From positions 623,904,383 to 623,968,382 of the forward strand of contig NC_081408.1 in assembly GCF_030272615.1 (NCBI RefSeq): 64,000 nt of DNA, written 5' to 3'. This DNA comes from Cryptomeria japonica. Taxonomy: Eukaryota > Streptophyta > Pinopsida > Cupressales > Cupressaceae. The notes beneath the pieces are model-generated. The model had not been told where the DNA came from, made no database searches, and was given only the letters and a program-made list of their open reading frames with translations. This document shows, in pieces, positions 25,464 to 37,558 of the stretch (position 1 is its first letter; each line of letters starts with the position of its first letter). A program made the translations under genes and the position numbers.

Positions 25464-26282
25464 TATGTAAAAGATGTTAGGAAATATTTTTTTTAAGTTG
25501 TTTATTATTTATATTTTATAAAAGATATATATGTGTGAAAAAAGGTATTTCTAAAATCTTTTAGATGTTTTTAAAAAATATATCTTTGTATGTATATACT
25601 TTTTAATTTTTCAATAATTATTTAAAGTATATATTTTGTTCCTACCACGAAAACTATAGGCAAGGGACTATTTTTAACTAATTATTAATAATTCTTTTCT
25701 TTTTTTTAAAATCAAAGTTATAATTTTTTTATCAAAAAAGATTTATATTTGTTTTAAGTACAGACAAATTCTATAACAAAACATATTAAAATGTTGAATT
25801 TAATTCAATGTTATTGGTAGATACTTTTGCCATGATTAATAAGGAAAAATTAGATTTTATATATTTAAACAAGAAAATAGAAAATATTAGCAGACACTAT
25901 TATTGTATCACATAACACAAGATTTAAAAAAATCCACCAAGAAAAGAGGCCAAGAATGTATTAAATTTAAATAGCAAGATTAAAATACAATCTTGCTTCC
26001 ATTATCCGCTTTGCCTCCAATGTGGCGACACTTGTGTATTAGTGAACAATCTTAACAAATCCAACTCTTCATCTCGTTCTTACAACCTATTTATTGCATT
26101 CCTCATTTTTTAGCTATGTAGCTATGGTTTTTTTTGATTAAAAAATCAACAAAAGAAGGTGGTTGACCTTATACAAAGATAGGCCAAAAAGGGTACTTAC
26201 AATTGGTCAAGAACAAACCATTGACAACACAGACCATAACAGACCACTTCCAGCACACTATCAGAAAATCTAGCAACCCACA
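25464..26282. other. AT-rich DNA, no gene seen (copy 2)
   Basis: Partner of 6240-7100. Confidence 0.6.
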
Positions 26283-26893
26283 TCAAGGGTGGGTAGAAAT
26301 TTCACCCACAACTTGAGGAAGAGTTTGGGAAGAGAAGAAAGAAAAATCTTTCCTTCGTTGATGAACAACAATCCAAGCAATAATATCATTTGGAACTCCA
26401 TCACAAATAGGAGAAAGAGGAGAAGTCCCCTTAGTCAGACCGATAGCACAAGGAGAAGAATGTTGAACTAGAAACACATCATCCACCAAAGGCTGGAGAA
26501 AAACAAGAGTTATAGGTAGAGTATGGTCTACTGGGCAAGAGGAAGTCACACAAACATCAACAAGTGACTAGTATCCATATGGCTAGAAGAGGCCACAACA
26601 ACAGGAAGAAGCAGTGTAGTATCCATACAGCCAAAAGAGGCCACAACAACAACAAAAGGAAAAACATCATCCAAGGAAGAATCATAAGCATCTTGTGAAG
26701 GGTAATTAAAGGAAGAATCAAAAGCCAGGACAATTTGGTGATCACCATTAGCGTCTTTATACCAAGTGGTAGTGCCTTTATGATTACGAAGATTCAAAGA
26801 ATCAAAAAGTCTTCCAGTTAATTCTTTTTTTTTCTTAGGTGGAGTTTTTGTATACAGTACTTTCTTTTTTGTACCCTTTGTTATTGATGTCAA
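26283..26893 (-). other. Unidentified ORF pair, minus strand (copy 2)
   Basis: Open stretches 26546-26893 (115 codons) and 26283-26549 (88 codons) overlap slightly in different frames. The second is longer here than in copy 1. The peptide pair is Lys-rich, then Asp/Ser-rich, and ends in a segment with PICDGVPNDIIAWIVVHQRR. No family recognised. Confidence 0.3.
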
Positions 26894-27003
26894 AGGGGGA
26901 GTGAATAACTGTGTATAATATATGTAGATAGTTTATAGAGAAGGACAGTTTTTTTATATGCTATATTAGTTATCATGGTGCCATCAATGACAAAGGGAAA
27001 GAT

Positions 27004-27975
27004 TGTTAGGATATTGTTATTGATGTCATTGATGCTTTTGTGATTCGGCAACATGAGTCCAGCATATTCTAGTTCAAGCCCCACAAGCTCCAGTATTCCC
27101 TTGGGTCCAACATATTCCTTTTTGGGTCTACATTGCTCTGCAATACCATATGTCTTTGTAATATTTTGAGAACTTGTTTTGTATTTGGTCTAACATTTAT
27201 ATCTAATATTTCAGGTGCTATTGTTTTGTTGTGGCACAGTTATGGGTCTGGTAATATTGTACCCTCCTTACTGGCATAGTGCGGCATGAAGGTTTTGATC
27301 TGGTCCCCTCTGGAATCATCAATAATTTATTAGATTTGATCAATCACGTATATTCCTTGATGTATGGAGAAGCTCTTTTATGCTTTGGCCGACTTCTCTG
27401 GTATGATAAGATTTGTTGAGTAGTAGTGTGTAAAGGCTTTTGGGCTAACCTTTACTTCAGTCAAGCCGACTTCATGAAGACATAGTTTGATATATATAAA
27501 TTTTCTTTGCGAAGGATGTACACATGATCTTTTGATCACTATATGTGATCTACAATGAATGTGAAAGTGATTATGTACACTGAATGTTAATGTGAAAGTG
27601 ATTATGCACCTCATTGGAACTGTAACTCATGCATATGATAGATGCAATATTAACAGTTCATATTTTTTAATATTGGCTACAAGGCATCCTCCTATAGTGA
27701 GTCGTTATCCTCTGGGCAATGGGCCTATCTGATAGTGAGCAACCATGTATTGTTGTAACCAATTACATAATATTAGGAGCTAATCCTCTTAGTGGTTTTT
27801 CCCGTCTTGGGTTTTCCACGTATAAATTATGGTGTTATGTAGTGTATTGTGTTCTTGCTTATAGTTCATTTTAATTTTGCAATTTAGTTATGTTATGTGG
27901 ATGGTTGATTAAAAGTTTTAATAAGTTCAAGGGAATACAGATTCGCCCCTCCCCTCTTAGTATTATAGATGTTCA
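27004..27975 (+). mobile_element. Orphan copia-like 3' LTR (copy 2)
   Basis: Partner of 7820-8816. Starts TGTTAGG after the purine tract AAAGGGAAAGA and ends near TGTTCA at 27970-27975. Confidence 0.6.
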
Positions 27976-29612
27976 ATAGTGTTATTTTTAGAATTAGCCA
28001 TATTTGACCTAAAAATGTGAAGCACTTAGATATTGAATCTTGAAAAAAGTTAGCAATATGAAATGGCCTCGAAGTCTAGTTTCCCAATATGTAATTTATT
28101 TAAATACCTAGATGATAGAAATTGGCATTCAAAAGGGATTTCTAAAAACCATTGTTTAGAAATTGTCTATTTCAAGACCATACCATACACGTGTACAACC
28201 ACTGGATATTTGACCAAAATAAAATTTTTTCTTAACCCTCTTGGAAAAAGATCTGTAAGTCACTGAAGATTGGTCGGGATATTTTTTAAAACATTTTATT
28301 GAATATTTTTTTTTTAATTGGCCCTAATTGTTGTTTTAAAAACCCCTCATGTGTGACCACCATAATTAGACCTAAACTTATCATTTTTTGAATTCTTTTC
28401 ATTATAAAGAGAATTTTGAGTAGATTGGTGCCATATATTTTTTTTCAAAAAAAAATTAAAAGGTTATTAAATAAATAAGTAAACCTAATATTTCAAGTTT
28501 TTGGACCAATTTCATTACAAATTAATTACATATTTGAATTCTAGTACACAATGTAATCTATAGTGGGTATTAATTTCGTACAAAAATCTTTAAAAAAGGG
28601 CATTAGACATATTCCAGAAGTTTATAATTTTTTATGTCATTGATCCAACCTTGTACTTGCAAGTCCAAGGCTAAGGGTTGAGCTTTCCATGACTATCCTG
28701 ATCCGAAACCCAATGTACAGGGCGAACTTAGTTTTCAAATTTTAAATAATAGGGACTCATTCTAGAGTAGGTCCCTATTATTTAAATGTAATGGGTTGCC
28801 CATTATTAAAAGTGTGAAAATGAGTTTATAGGAACTTTAAAAAAAAAAATTACAAAATAGGGCCCCATTATTTAAAAAAAATATACTTTAAAAAATAGGG
28901 CCCCATTTTGTGAATTTCTAGAAAACGAGTCCCCCTTTCTAGCGACATTTTTCCTCATGAGAAAACTTTCTTTGAATTAGTACTCATCTTCTTGCACTTT
29001 CCTGGGAACTTTTGTAACAACCTGACTTGTTCTCTTTATTATAATTTTTTTTTGTTTATTTTATCTTTCAAAACTTGACAGAAGTTGCAAAAGGGGTTTC
29101 TCGTTTGTTTGAAGTGTTTGCATTGCCAAAAGAAGCACAACAATAAAGTATCTTGCAACAATAAACTATTCAGAAGTGATTGCAATACTCATAAATTCAA
29201 TGGGCTAAAAATTCTATATATATTTGTAAATCTAAATATTTAGTTTCTCTCTAAAATAAAGACAACCCAGTTCATTAAATATCATCTAATATCAAAATCA
29301 CACATACCCACAAAATGTGACTTTTTTTTTTTTCTAGAACTACCCACAAAAACACCCAAATGGCACTCTAAATTAGATGCATCTAGAAATGCATAAGTCT
29401 AATTTTGAACTAAAATCAGCCAAAATATACCAAATCACTATAGCAGTGTGTACTATAGAAAAATTACTATAGTAGCGGTAATGTAGCACAACATTGTAGA
29501 AAACTCTAAAATCTTCCATTTTCCTTCTTTTGTTGTCATAAATATCCTCAAATCTGCTCTAACAAACTTATCTAAATCTACCCTAAGAACTCGGTGGATC
29601 AAACTGTAGATA
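27976..29612. other. Non-coding repeat DNA (copy 2)
   Basis: Partner of 8817-10484, including the same inverted repeat. A short plus ORF at 28063-28266 has no recognised domain. Confidence 0.55.
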
Positions 29613-29822
29613 TCAAACCAATAATGAAGCCCCATTGTGTTTCCTGAATGAAATCACCAAAAAATCCTCCAAACTATGTCTCTCAATAGCATAGAGAATA
29701 TCACTTATGAGGGATTTCATCCTCACAAACCCTTGAAAGAACTCTCTTGTAGACAAACTTCTGAAATCTACAATTAAGCATGCCAAATGAACTTCACTAG
29801 TTTGCTTTAATAACAATCTCAA
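29613..29822 (-). other. Conserved 69-codon ORF of unknown identity (copy 2)
   Basis: Peptide identical to that at 10485-10694. No family recognised. Confidence 0.25.
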
Positions 29823-31617
29823 GCGGCCTCACTCTTTCCATCAGTCAATGTGGGATAAATAAAGTTACTTTTTAGTTTTCCTAATGTGGAGTACAAAATA
29901 ATAAAGGCCTCATTCAATTCTTTTAAAATAAATCATCTTTACTTTATATCTGGCCCTTTAATAATAAATAACAATAAAGTTAAATCTTTTAATTTAACTT
30001 TATTAAATAACAACTTTATCATTATTTTATTTAAACCCACTGAGCTATATGAAATTGAGTTGCTCATCAAAACTAAAACCATCGACTATCCTCAAAATTG
30101 TTAGCCTACTAAATGACTCTATTGGTGCCCATAACTGACTTACTATAAATAGACAGTATGCAGAAACTACACCAAATCACCTCGAAATTGCCTAAAACTA
30201 AAACTATCTAAGAACAAATGTCCCCAAGATCCCTTAGATGTCCTGGTTAGCCTACGGGACCATATAAAAATGGGCTAATGACAAAATTTATCGAATATGC
30301 TAGAAAGGGGACATTACAACTTTCCATTGGAGAGAATGGATTATCAAGGGACTTACTACCCCAATTGAGAAATAGAATACATACACAACAAATCTATTCC
30401 ACAATCTAGCATAGATCATGTGTAAACACTTATCTCTTTGGTAACATCTCTTCCAACATAATTGACAACCTCACAAATTCACGTCGTAATCCCACAATAA
30501 TCATTTATACCAATTTCATTTCAAACAAGAGTATCACCACTTATCTCTCAAAATATGCAAGTAATCTCAACAAGGTTTCCCTCATCCAACTCAAAACCAC
30601 AACAAATGCCTAGGCTTACAATCTATAGGGTGGAATCTGACAAAGAAGTAATATTAAAACACTATCTCAAAGCTTCACAAGCTTATAAAAAATTATATTT
30701 CTAAAATGAAAGTAAAAAATTCCAATCCCCACATCTTTCCTTTAGAAAAACACAAAATGCAAAAACAGAAAAAAAATCATCTCAAATACAATTAAACCAT
30801 CCAACATCCAATTACTCTTTCAATCTCAATAAACATGCACCATTTCACAAAATAAAACAATGAAATATACACAAGCCTACTTCCTAACTCTAACTTGTGC
30901 AAATGGTGGAAAAAGCTCCATTCCTTCCAAGAAATCTCAAGTACCTTCACAATTCTCTCTTAAAATCACACTCTCTCCCAATTGTCAAATTCAAATTTTA
31001 CAAATGAAGATATACTAGCATACTTGTATATTTAAAAAATAATGTAAAATGCGCCAAAAGAAATCTTATAATGCAAGAGCGTCATCTATAAAAATTAATT
31101 GATTTCTTAAAATCAATTAATTATATATTTGATATGTAATAATGTAATTATTATTAAAATTAAAAATTAAAATAAATTAAACATATAACTGTTTTTTAGA
31201 TTGAAAAATATAATCCCTTCTATATTATTTTCATTGCACCTTGAAAAAAAATAAACAATTGTACTAACTCAGATAATATAAAAATTAAATTTAGAGATTA
31301 GAAATTTAAAATTAGAAAACTCTTAATTAAACATTAGATTAAATTATGTTATAAACGTCGATAAAAAGTTTAGAATTTAAAAGTTTTTAATTAAAATAAT
31401 CTAATATTAATATTAAATGCATATAAGTTTAAAATTCTTAAGTTCTATAGAATACAAAAAATTTGAAGGTCAAGGTGATAAAATTAAAAATTAATTAATA
31501 GAGGGTATTAGTTTGTACTAAGTTTTGGAAGTGACTATGCTGCCACATAAAAACCAAGTTATGTAAGGGACACAAGTGACGAGGTAATGGAATACATGGA
31601 AGGGTTTACCCTCTGGG
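29823..31617. other. AT-rich DNA, no gene seen (copy 2)
   Basis: Partner of 10695-12352, with two extra segments not present in copy 1 (near 29940 and 30193-30285). Confidence 0.6.
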
Positions 31618-31830
31618 ATGTCTTTAAGTGCTACGCTTCTTTGGAGGCCTCAAAATCGAGGCTTCTGCAATAGCGCTTGCTCGCGAACATCAATTCTCCA
31701 AACATGGAGCTCATATTTACTTTTGCTCACAGGTTTCTGCAAACTACAACCTCTCCGTGCTGGCGGATTTGAAAAGGGATCCAACAGCCAAAAATTGAAA
31801 CATATAATGAAAATCATAGAGATTAAATAG
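31618..31830 (+). other. Unidentified ORF in a GC-richer island (copy 2)
   Basis: 70 codons, nearly identical to 12353-12565. No domain recognised. Confidence 0.3.
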
Positions 31831-32688
31831 TTGAGATCATCTATTAACTAGCACCTGCACTGTTAATTGAATAGTGAGATATAATTTTGGAAATATATTG
31901 GTTGGCAGAAAAATCGTAAGAAATGAAAATTGCTTTTGTTACGAGTAGCTATTTACAATGTAAGTAAATTGATTTTGAAATGTGAAAAAAATTGAAAATG
32001 AACAAATTCAAGTTAATTTGAACTCAACATTTTATTATAACCAATGAAAACGGTTAACTTAAAAATTGATTACATTGAATACAAATTTTGTTAACTGAAA
32101 GATTGATTACATTGAATACAGATTTTGTATATATAATTTCAAGGATATGTAGTCTTATTCATTTATTTCTAGGCAACCCTTATGTACCATATTCAAGAAT
32201 ATGATATTTTTTAATTAATAGATGACATTTCCTATAGTCATTTTGTCAAATAGTTTGTATGCATTTTCCATGCTAATACATATTGAATCTATGTTTTTTG
32301 GTGGCAATGTTTATTATTAAGGCTATTCATGTGGTGTATATCCCTAACATAAAGAATTAGCACATTGAACACTATGTAAGCATACTTGTTGATGTTTACA
32401 AGGTGTCTTTAAATTTTGCATACTTTAGGAAATTTAGGATACAATTTGTATGGTATACAGTAAAAAAATTATTTATCTTTTTAAACTACATATATAAATT
32501 TTATTGTATTGGATATAATTCTTCTCAGTTTGATCATTCATGTTATACAACCATTTCTTCATTTAATAAATTTCACCCAAGAGTATTTAGCCTTGCAAGG
32601 TGGTCCTTGTTGATTCACAAGGGATTCCACGTGCCTTTTATTTCATATGAAATCTACTCCTATATTTTATACATTACATTAATGTTTA
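31831..32688. other. AT-rich DNA, no gene seen (copy 2)
   Basis: Partner of 12566-13423. A 100-codon ORF at 32403-32705 is Phe/Tyr/Ile-rich, overlaps the LTR, and is broken in copy 1, so it is probably chance. Confidence 0.55.
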
Positions 32689-32900
32689 TGTTATTGACAA
32701 ATTAAAGCCAAAAAGTTGCCATCATATTGCATTATGAAAGATATTTATACAGCAGTATGATTGCAACAGTGTGCTTTATCTGCTAATCATGGGTTTAACA
32801 AAATAACAAATACTTGCCTAAATAGACTAACAATCCATAACAAATTACAAACAAATAAACAAACCAAACAAATCATACCAGAATGATGTAATAACCAACA
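32689..32900 (-). mobile_element. 3' LTR of a reverse-strand copia (copy 2)
   Basis: Partner of 13424-13635. TGTTGGTT start on the minus strand, with the purine tract AAGTGGGGAA at 32901-32910. Confidence 0.6.
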
Positions 32901-32910
32901 TTCCCCACTT

Positions 32911-34847
32911 ATTATATCATTTCTTTAAAGTACTAATAAGAGAATCCTGAAAAGTTTCAAACTTCACATGTGCAAGAGGCTTGGTGAAGATATCAGCACG
33001 TTGTTCTTGTGTAGACCAGAACTAGAGTTGAATGTTGTGTTGTTGAACATGTTCTCGAATGAAGTGACAATCAACTTCAATATGCTTGGTCTGTTCATGA
33101 AATACTGACTAACGAACAAGATTGAGAACACTCTTATTGTCACAATAGAGGACTGTAGGTTGGTTTTGTGGTAGCCCCAATCCTTCTAATATGTGATGTA
33201 GCCAAACTGCTTCACAAACTGTTGAACTTTCTACATGATATTCCACTTCTATTGAGGAATAAGCAACTGTGGGTTGCTTCTTACTTCCCCATGAAATAGG
33301 TCCTAAACCTAGGAAGAAAACAAATGCAGATTTGAATTTTCTATCATCAATAGAACCTACATAGTCTGCATTTTTGTTTCTTGTAAAGAAGAATTGATCA
33401 TTCTTTTTATATTCTAAAACATGATCCATTGTACCATGTATATACTTTAAGACCCTTTTTGTTGCACTCCAATGGGACATTTTTGGTTCTTACATGAACT
33501 TGATAGATAATTAATAGAAAAACTAATGTCTAGTCTAGTATAAGTCAAGTAAATCAAACCTCCAACCATTTGACGATAGAGAGTTGCATTCGCCTGAGAA
33601 GAAGTTTTAGTTGTAGATAATTGTAAACTTGATTTCATAGGTGTAGACATGGGTTTGGAATCCATCATTCTGAATTTCTCAAGTAGTGTTTTGGCATATT
33701 TCCTCTATGACACAAAGATATGGTGTTTTGTTTGTAATAGTCCAAGATCTGTCATATCAAAAGCCTTCTTGAGATCATTCTTGGTTGTTTCAACCATTTC
33801 TTCTGAGATACCTGTGACAACCAAGTCATCAACATATACATTAATGATCACAATATCCCCTCTTGATCTTTGAGGTAGAGATTTGGATCATATGGATGCC
33901 TATTGAAACCATGTTTTAGAACATGCTCATCAATCTTGATATACCAATCTCTAGGAGCCTGTTTGAGACCATATAGGGAATTGATTAGCTTGCACACCTT
34001 TTCTTCTTTACCAAGTGCAATATATCTCTCTGGTTGGGTCATATAGACCTCTTCTTTAAGGTCTCCATTAAAAAAGGCACCTTTTTACATCCATTTGGTA
34101 TAATTTTCAACCAAATTGGGCAACTAAAGCCAAAAATCATTTTAATGGCTTTTATCTTTGCAAAGGGAGAAATGTTTTCCTAATAGTCTATCCCTTCTTT
34201 CTAGGCATAAGCCTTGGCTACAAGCTTAGGATTATGTTTATCTATGCTACCATTTTATTTATACTTGGATTTAAAAATCCATTTACAACCAATAGCTTTC
34301 TTACCAGATGGTAGATCAACAAGCTCCCAAGTGTTGTTTTTCATCAAAGATTGATACTCTGCATCCATTGCCTCTTTCCACTTGAGGCTTTGACTCTAGT
34401 GCTTTCTTAACATTATATGGCTCAAAATTTTCAACAATTGTAGTCATTAGAGATAAGTTTACCTCATTGCGAGCCAAGTTGTGAGTCCTTGGACTTGAAG
34501 TGGAAATGTATGGAAATCCATCTATCTTTGCATCTCGAATGGTACTAGTGTGCCACTTTGGTAAAGGTTTTGTGATATTGGTGGGTGTTGATTAACTATC
34601 AACGTTTCCATCATTTTTACCATCCATGTTGAACATAGGAGCACTGTCTATAGCACGTGATGAAGTGGGAAAACTTGACTCTCTCTTCTCATAAAAAATT
34701 ACATCCCTACTAATGTAAATCTTCTTTGTCTTGGGAACCATGAGAAGATATGCCTTAAATTCAATACTATATCTAGGAAGAATACATTGTATTTACTTTT
34801 CATCAAGCTTCTTCCTTTCTTGTTTAGGAATATGCATATATATTTAG
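32911..34847 (-). pseudogene. copia pol (integrase end, RT, RNase H), heavily decayed
   Basis: Read from 34847 leftward. There is a linker from the integrase C-terminal region, then the start of the RVT_2 domain (ESKPQVERGN region, GKKAIGCKWIFKSKYK), then RT with YMTQPERYIALGKEEKVCKLINSLYGLKQAPR (33848-34042), the N-x-N-x-P-Y-D-P-N-L-Y segment, a GGLIYLTYTRLDISF block (33447-33668), and RNase H with SSIEVEYHVESSTVCEAVWL and YCDNKS (33109-33480). Several stops and frameshifts separate these pieces: for example, the segment before YMTQPE has lost its frame near 34085, and a TAG replaces a sense codon near 33109. The 5' end is cut by a gypsy LTR at 34848. The enzyme would copy element RNA into DNA; this copy is dead. 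Confidence 0.92.
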
Positions 34848-35619
34848 TGTAATGTCCCCGATATAATTAAATATTCAACTTAAATAATTTATTGTACAGC
34901 CCCGTACTTCATAATATATCTCGGGCCCCTTTTATTAATTAGTTAGTTATAAACTTTTTGGTGTTGGCCCATTTGTAATCCTTCACGAAACTTCCTGGAG
35001 CCCATATATATGGCCGAGTTAGTCATTGTTGTAGGTATGCAAATTTGGTATTTTTCTTTGTTGTGTGAATTCTTGTTGGAGTTTTGTTATCTGCCATTTC
35101 AGAGGTGAAAGACCCTCCCTACTTGGTATCCACAGTTTCGGTGGGATTCATCCCTCACCCTATTCTGCTTCTGTTTGGAGTGTGAAATTTGTTGTGCGAA
35201 TCTTATCAATATAATTTCTCTTTGTATGTGCGAATCTTCATCTAAGTTTCTTGTGTCTAGCATAACAATAAGTCATTTCATGCCTCTGTACAACATCAAA
35301 CAGACAAAGTATCCAGAGGCCTTTGAGGGCGGAACTCAGTAGGTATTCACCCATCGTACAGACCCTTACTGTACACCCTATATGGTCGAACAACATCTAC
35401 CAACGGGTATTCACCCACTATACGGCCACTACCATACACCCCGTATGGCCGAACGACATCTACCGTACACTCACCCAATACTCACTGTACAGTCAGGGAG
35501 GGTATATTGTACAAACATCAAGGGAGCGAACCATACGGTCATCACAAGGAGCACACGTGTGATCATCATTATATGAGGAGTAGTGTCTAAAGGCACTATA
35601 CAGCGTAGGGAACATTACA
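34848..35619 (+). mobile_element. Ty3/gypsy 5' LTR with perfect 8-bp terminal inverted repeats
   Basis: Starts TGTAATGTCCCC and ends GGGAACATTACA, so the ends TGTAATGT/ACATTACA are exact inverse complements. It is 772 bp long and followed one base later by a PBS. A TATA-like ATATATAT lies at 35004-35011. The 3' half holds imperfect ~60-bp repeats of a GTATGGCCGAACRACATCTACC type (35340-35480). It interrupts copia pol on the left. No 3' partner is in the window. Confidence 0.85.
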
Positions 35620-35620
35620 G

Positions 35621-35632
35621 TGGTATCAAAGC
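35621..35632 (+). other. Primer-binding site, initiator-Met type
   Basis: TGGTATCAAAGC begins one base after the LTR end at 35619 and directs minus-strand priming in the element. Confidence 0.8.
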
Positions 35633-35662
35633 TAGTGATCTTGCTAGCCTGTCGGGTAGTGG

Positions 35663-36415
35663 ATGCAGGTGTACACCAGAAGGAGGTACCATTCTGCTAA
35701 TAGAATGGGGGAACCACAGGATCCTACCAATGAAGTTATATCACTGTTAAGGGAGCTGACCAGAAGCCAAGCTCAACTCAATGAAATAATTATGAGGGGA
35801 ATAACGACAAAAAATCATAGAGGATACATTGTGACAATTGGTCGTAGGTAAAAGAAATGGAGATCATGACGATAATTCGGTCACTAGAAGGTCAAACCCA
35901 CAGCGCTCCCATTTCTAGCCACTAATGCTGACATTTCCCCAGAGAACAGAAGCACCCTGCAGGGAGAAAGAGGCCACTTTCTAGGATTTGCAAGAACAAC
36001 TGAATCAAGATTGGAAGGATGCAAATCTTGAGGGAGATATATCCTTCAAGGATTATGTTGAACTCCAGATGAAATGCTCAGGCGGTAGAAGTCGTGGCTA
36101 CTACAACTATGATATCAAACACAAGGTTGGTAAGATTAATTTGTCATCCTTTGATGGGATCGAAGCAACCTCGGCATGAGATTGGGTACAAAAAGTAGAT
36201 ACCTACTTCCAGCTCAACCCGATGCCTAAAGATGAAGCTATCAAATTTGCAGTACTTCACCTGGAAGGAGTCGCTCATGAATGGTGGCATCATGGAACGG
36301 TCACCCTCGACCATGATCAAATAACTTCATATGCAGAATTCACGGAGAGGCTTATAGATCGTTTTGACGGAAAGGACCCAGAACTCAACTTCAAGGAACT
36401 AGCTATAGCCGAATT
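35663..36415 (+). pseudogene. Ty3/gypsy gag, interrupted
   Basis: The N-terminal piece at 35663-35851 contains NEVISLLRELTRSQAQLNE, a typical amphipathic helix before gag. A frame-broken linker follows. Then comes a main piece from 35988, whose frame continues past a TGA at 36177-36179 to about 36415. The main part contains INLSSFDGIEA and, after the stop, DWVQKVDTYFQLNPM and FAVLHLEGVAHEWWHHG, the core of the retrotransposon gag family. The TGA is compatible with a CGA codon changed by C-to-T. The sequence ends where the antisense kinase relic begins, so zinc knuckle and pol are missing. Confidence 0.88.
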
Positions 36416-37373
36416 TCACTTTGGTTCTATTGCCACTATAAGCTCATTTGAGTAATCACACTCAGCAGCATCTGATACAATAGGCATATCATCATGCTGA
36501 TCTGAAAAGTTGTAATTCTCACCAATAGCTCTTAGCAGATGGTGAACCTCATGCATAGAAGGCCTCTCCTTGTCTGGAGAAAGAACACAGTTAGTAGCCA
36601 CTTCCAGAACTTTTGTACAGGCTCTGCATCATATTCCCTGCCAACCAAATCTTTGTCGATGGTTTCCTGAGCATTACCATGTTTTGAAAGATTACTGATC
36701 CAATCTACTAAATTACCCTTGAAACTTTCATGTACATTTTCAACTTCAACAGGTTTCTGCCTAGTAACCAACTCTAGAAGAACAACCCCAAAACTAAAGA
36801 CATCCCCCTTCAAAGTGGCAACCAAGGTGCGCATGTATTCTGGCGCTACATAACCCAAATCGCCAAAATCACCATTGACAAATATGCTAAGATGGGTCTC
36901 TAAAGGATTTACCAACCGAGAAAGCCCAAAGTCTGTTATCCTCGGTTCATAATATTCATTCAATAATATACATTTAGAACTTACATTGCTATGGATTACC
37001 CTAGGGTTGCAGCTATGGTGAAGCCAAGCCAATCCTCTAGCTGCAGCAATTGCTATTTTTAACCTTTTGGGCCAATCTATACTATTACCATCTGGCTCAA
37101 CAACATGAAGTTTTTCGTCCAAGGGTCCATTAGGCATGTGCATGTAAACTAGAAGCTTCTCTCCTTTTGCAACACAGTAGCCAAAAAGTGGAACCAAATT
37201 TCTGTGACGCATTTGCCTAGAGTAATCATTTCAGACTTGGATTTCTTGTTAGTCTGTGCAGATGGTTGCAACCTTTTGATTGCTAATAGAGAACCATCGG
37301 TCTTTCCGTTCACTTTGTTCGACTTACATACAGGCTCGCTGGGACGTTGTAGCTGAAGCAGTACATAGCACAA
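36416..37373 (-). pseudogene. LRR receptor-kinase fragment, BIR1-like (At5g48380 subfamily)
   Basis: Kinase domain without signal peptide, LRRs or membrane helix. Order on the minus strand: LLAIKRLQ (ATP-anchoring Lys), MRHRNLVPLFGYC, VIHSNVSSKCILLN (catalytic loop), TDFGLSRL (Mg-binding DFG), FGDLGYVAPEY, GDVFSFGVVLLELVT, then a C-terminal tail ending at a TGA at 36416-36418. The catalytic loop has HSN where active kinases have HRD; a missing catalytic Asp is also seen in the BIR group, which regulates immune receptor complexes at the plasma membrane. Two single-base frameshifts break it: near 37205, before MRHRNL, and near 36605, before NCVLSPDKERPSM. A dead fragment with no introns visible, antisense to the adjoining gypsy gag. 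Confidence 0.88.
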
Positions 37374-37558
37374 CTGGCAACATTAAATGAAATTTACTGC
37401 TATTTATTAGCGGCAATCTTTCACCCTTCGATTTGATAGAAGGCAAATGCCCGGTGACTTGAAAATGGTTTTTTAGCTAGCTACTGCAATCAATAAGGAA
37501 TAAAATTGTTTTCGGGCGTGAGACAATTTTTCGATCCAAAATTCTCATACAATAAATT
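37374..37558. other. Short unassigned DNA before gap
   Basis: Nothing recognised between the kinase relic and the gap. Confidence 0.5.

Larger units (their letters stand above)
19261..33324 (+). repeat. ~14 kb duplicated segment, copy 2
   Basis: Collinear partner of 1-14058. Beyond 33324 this copy continues into copia reverse transcriptase, where copy 1 has only the gap. The copies carry different disabling changes: gag is frameshifted in copy 1 but open in copy 2, and the copia RNase H region is frameshifted in copy 1 but has a stop codon in copy 2. They have therefore diverged independently. Confidence 0.95.
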
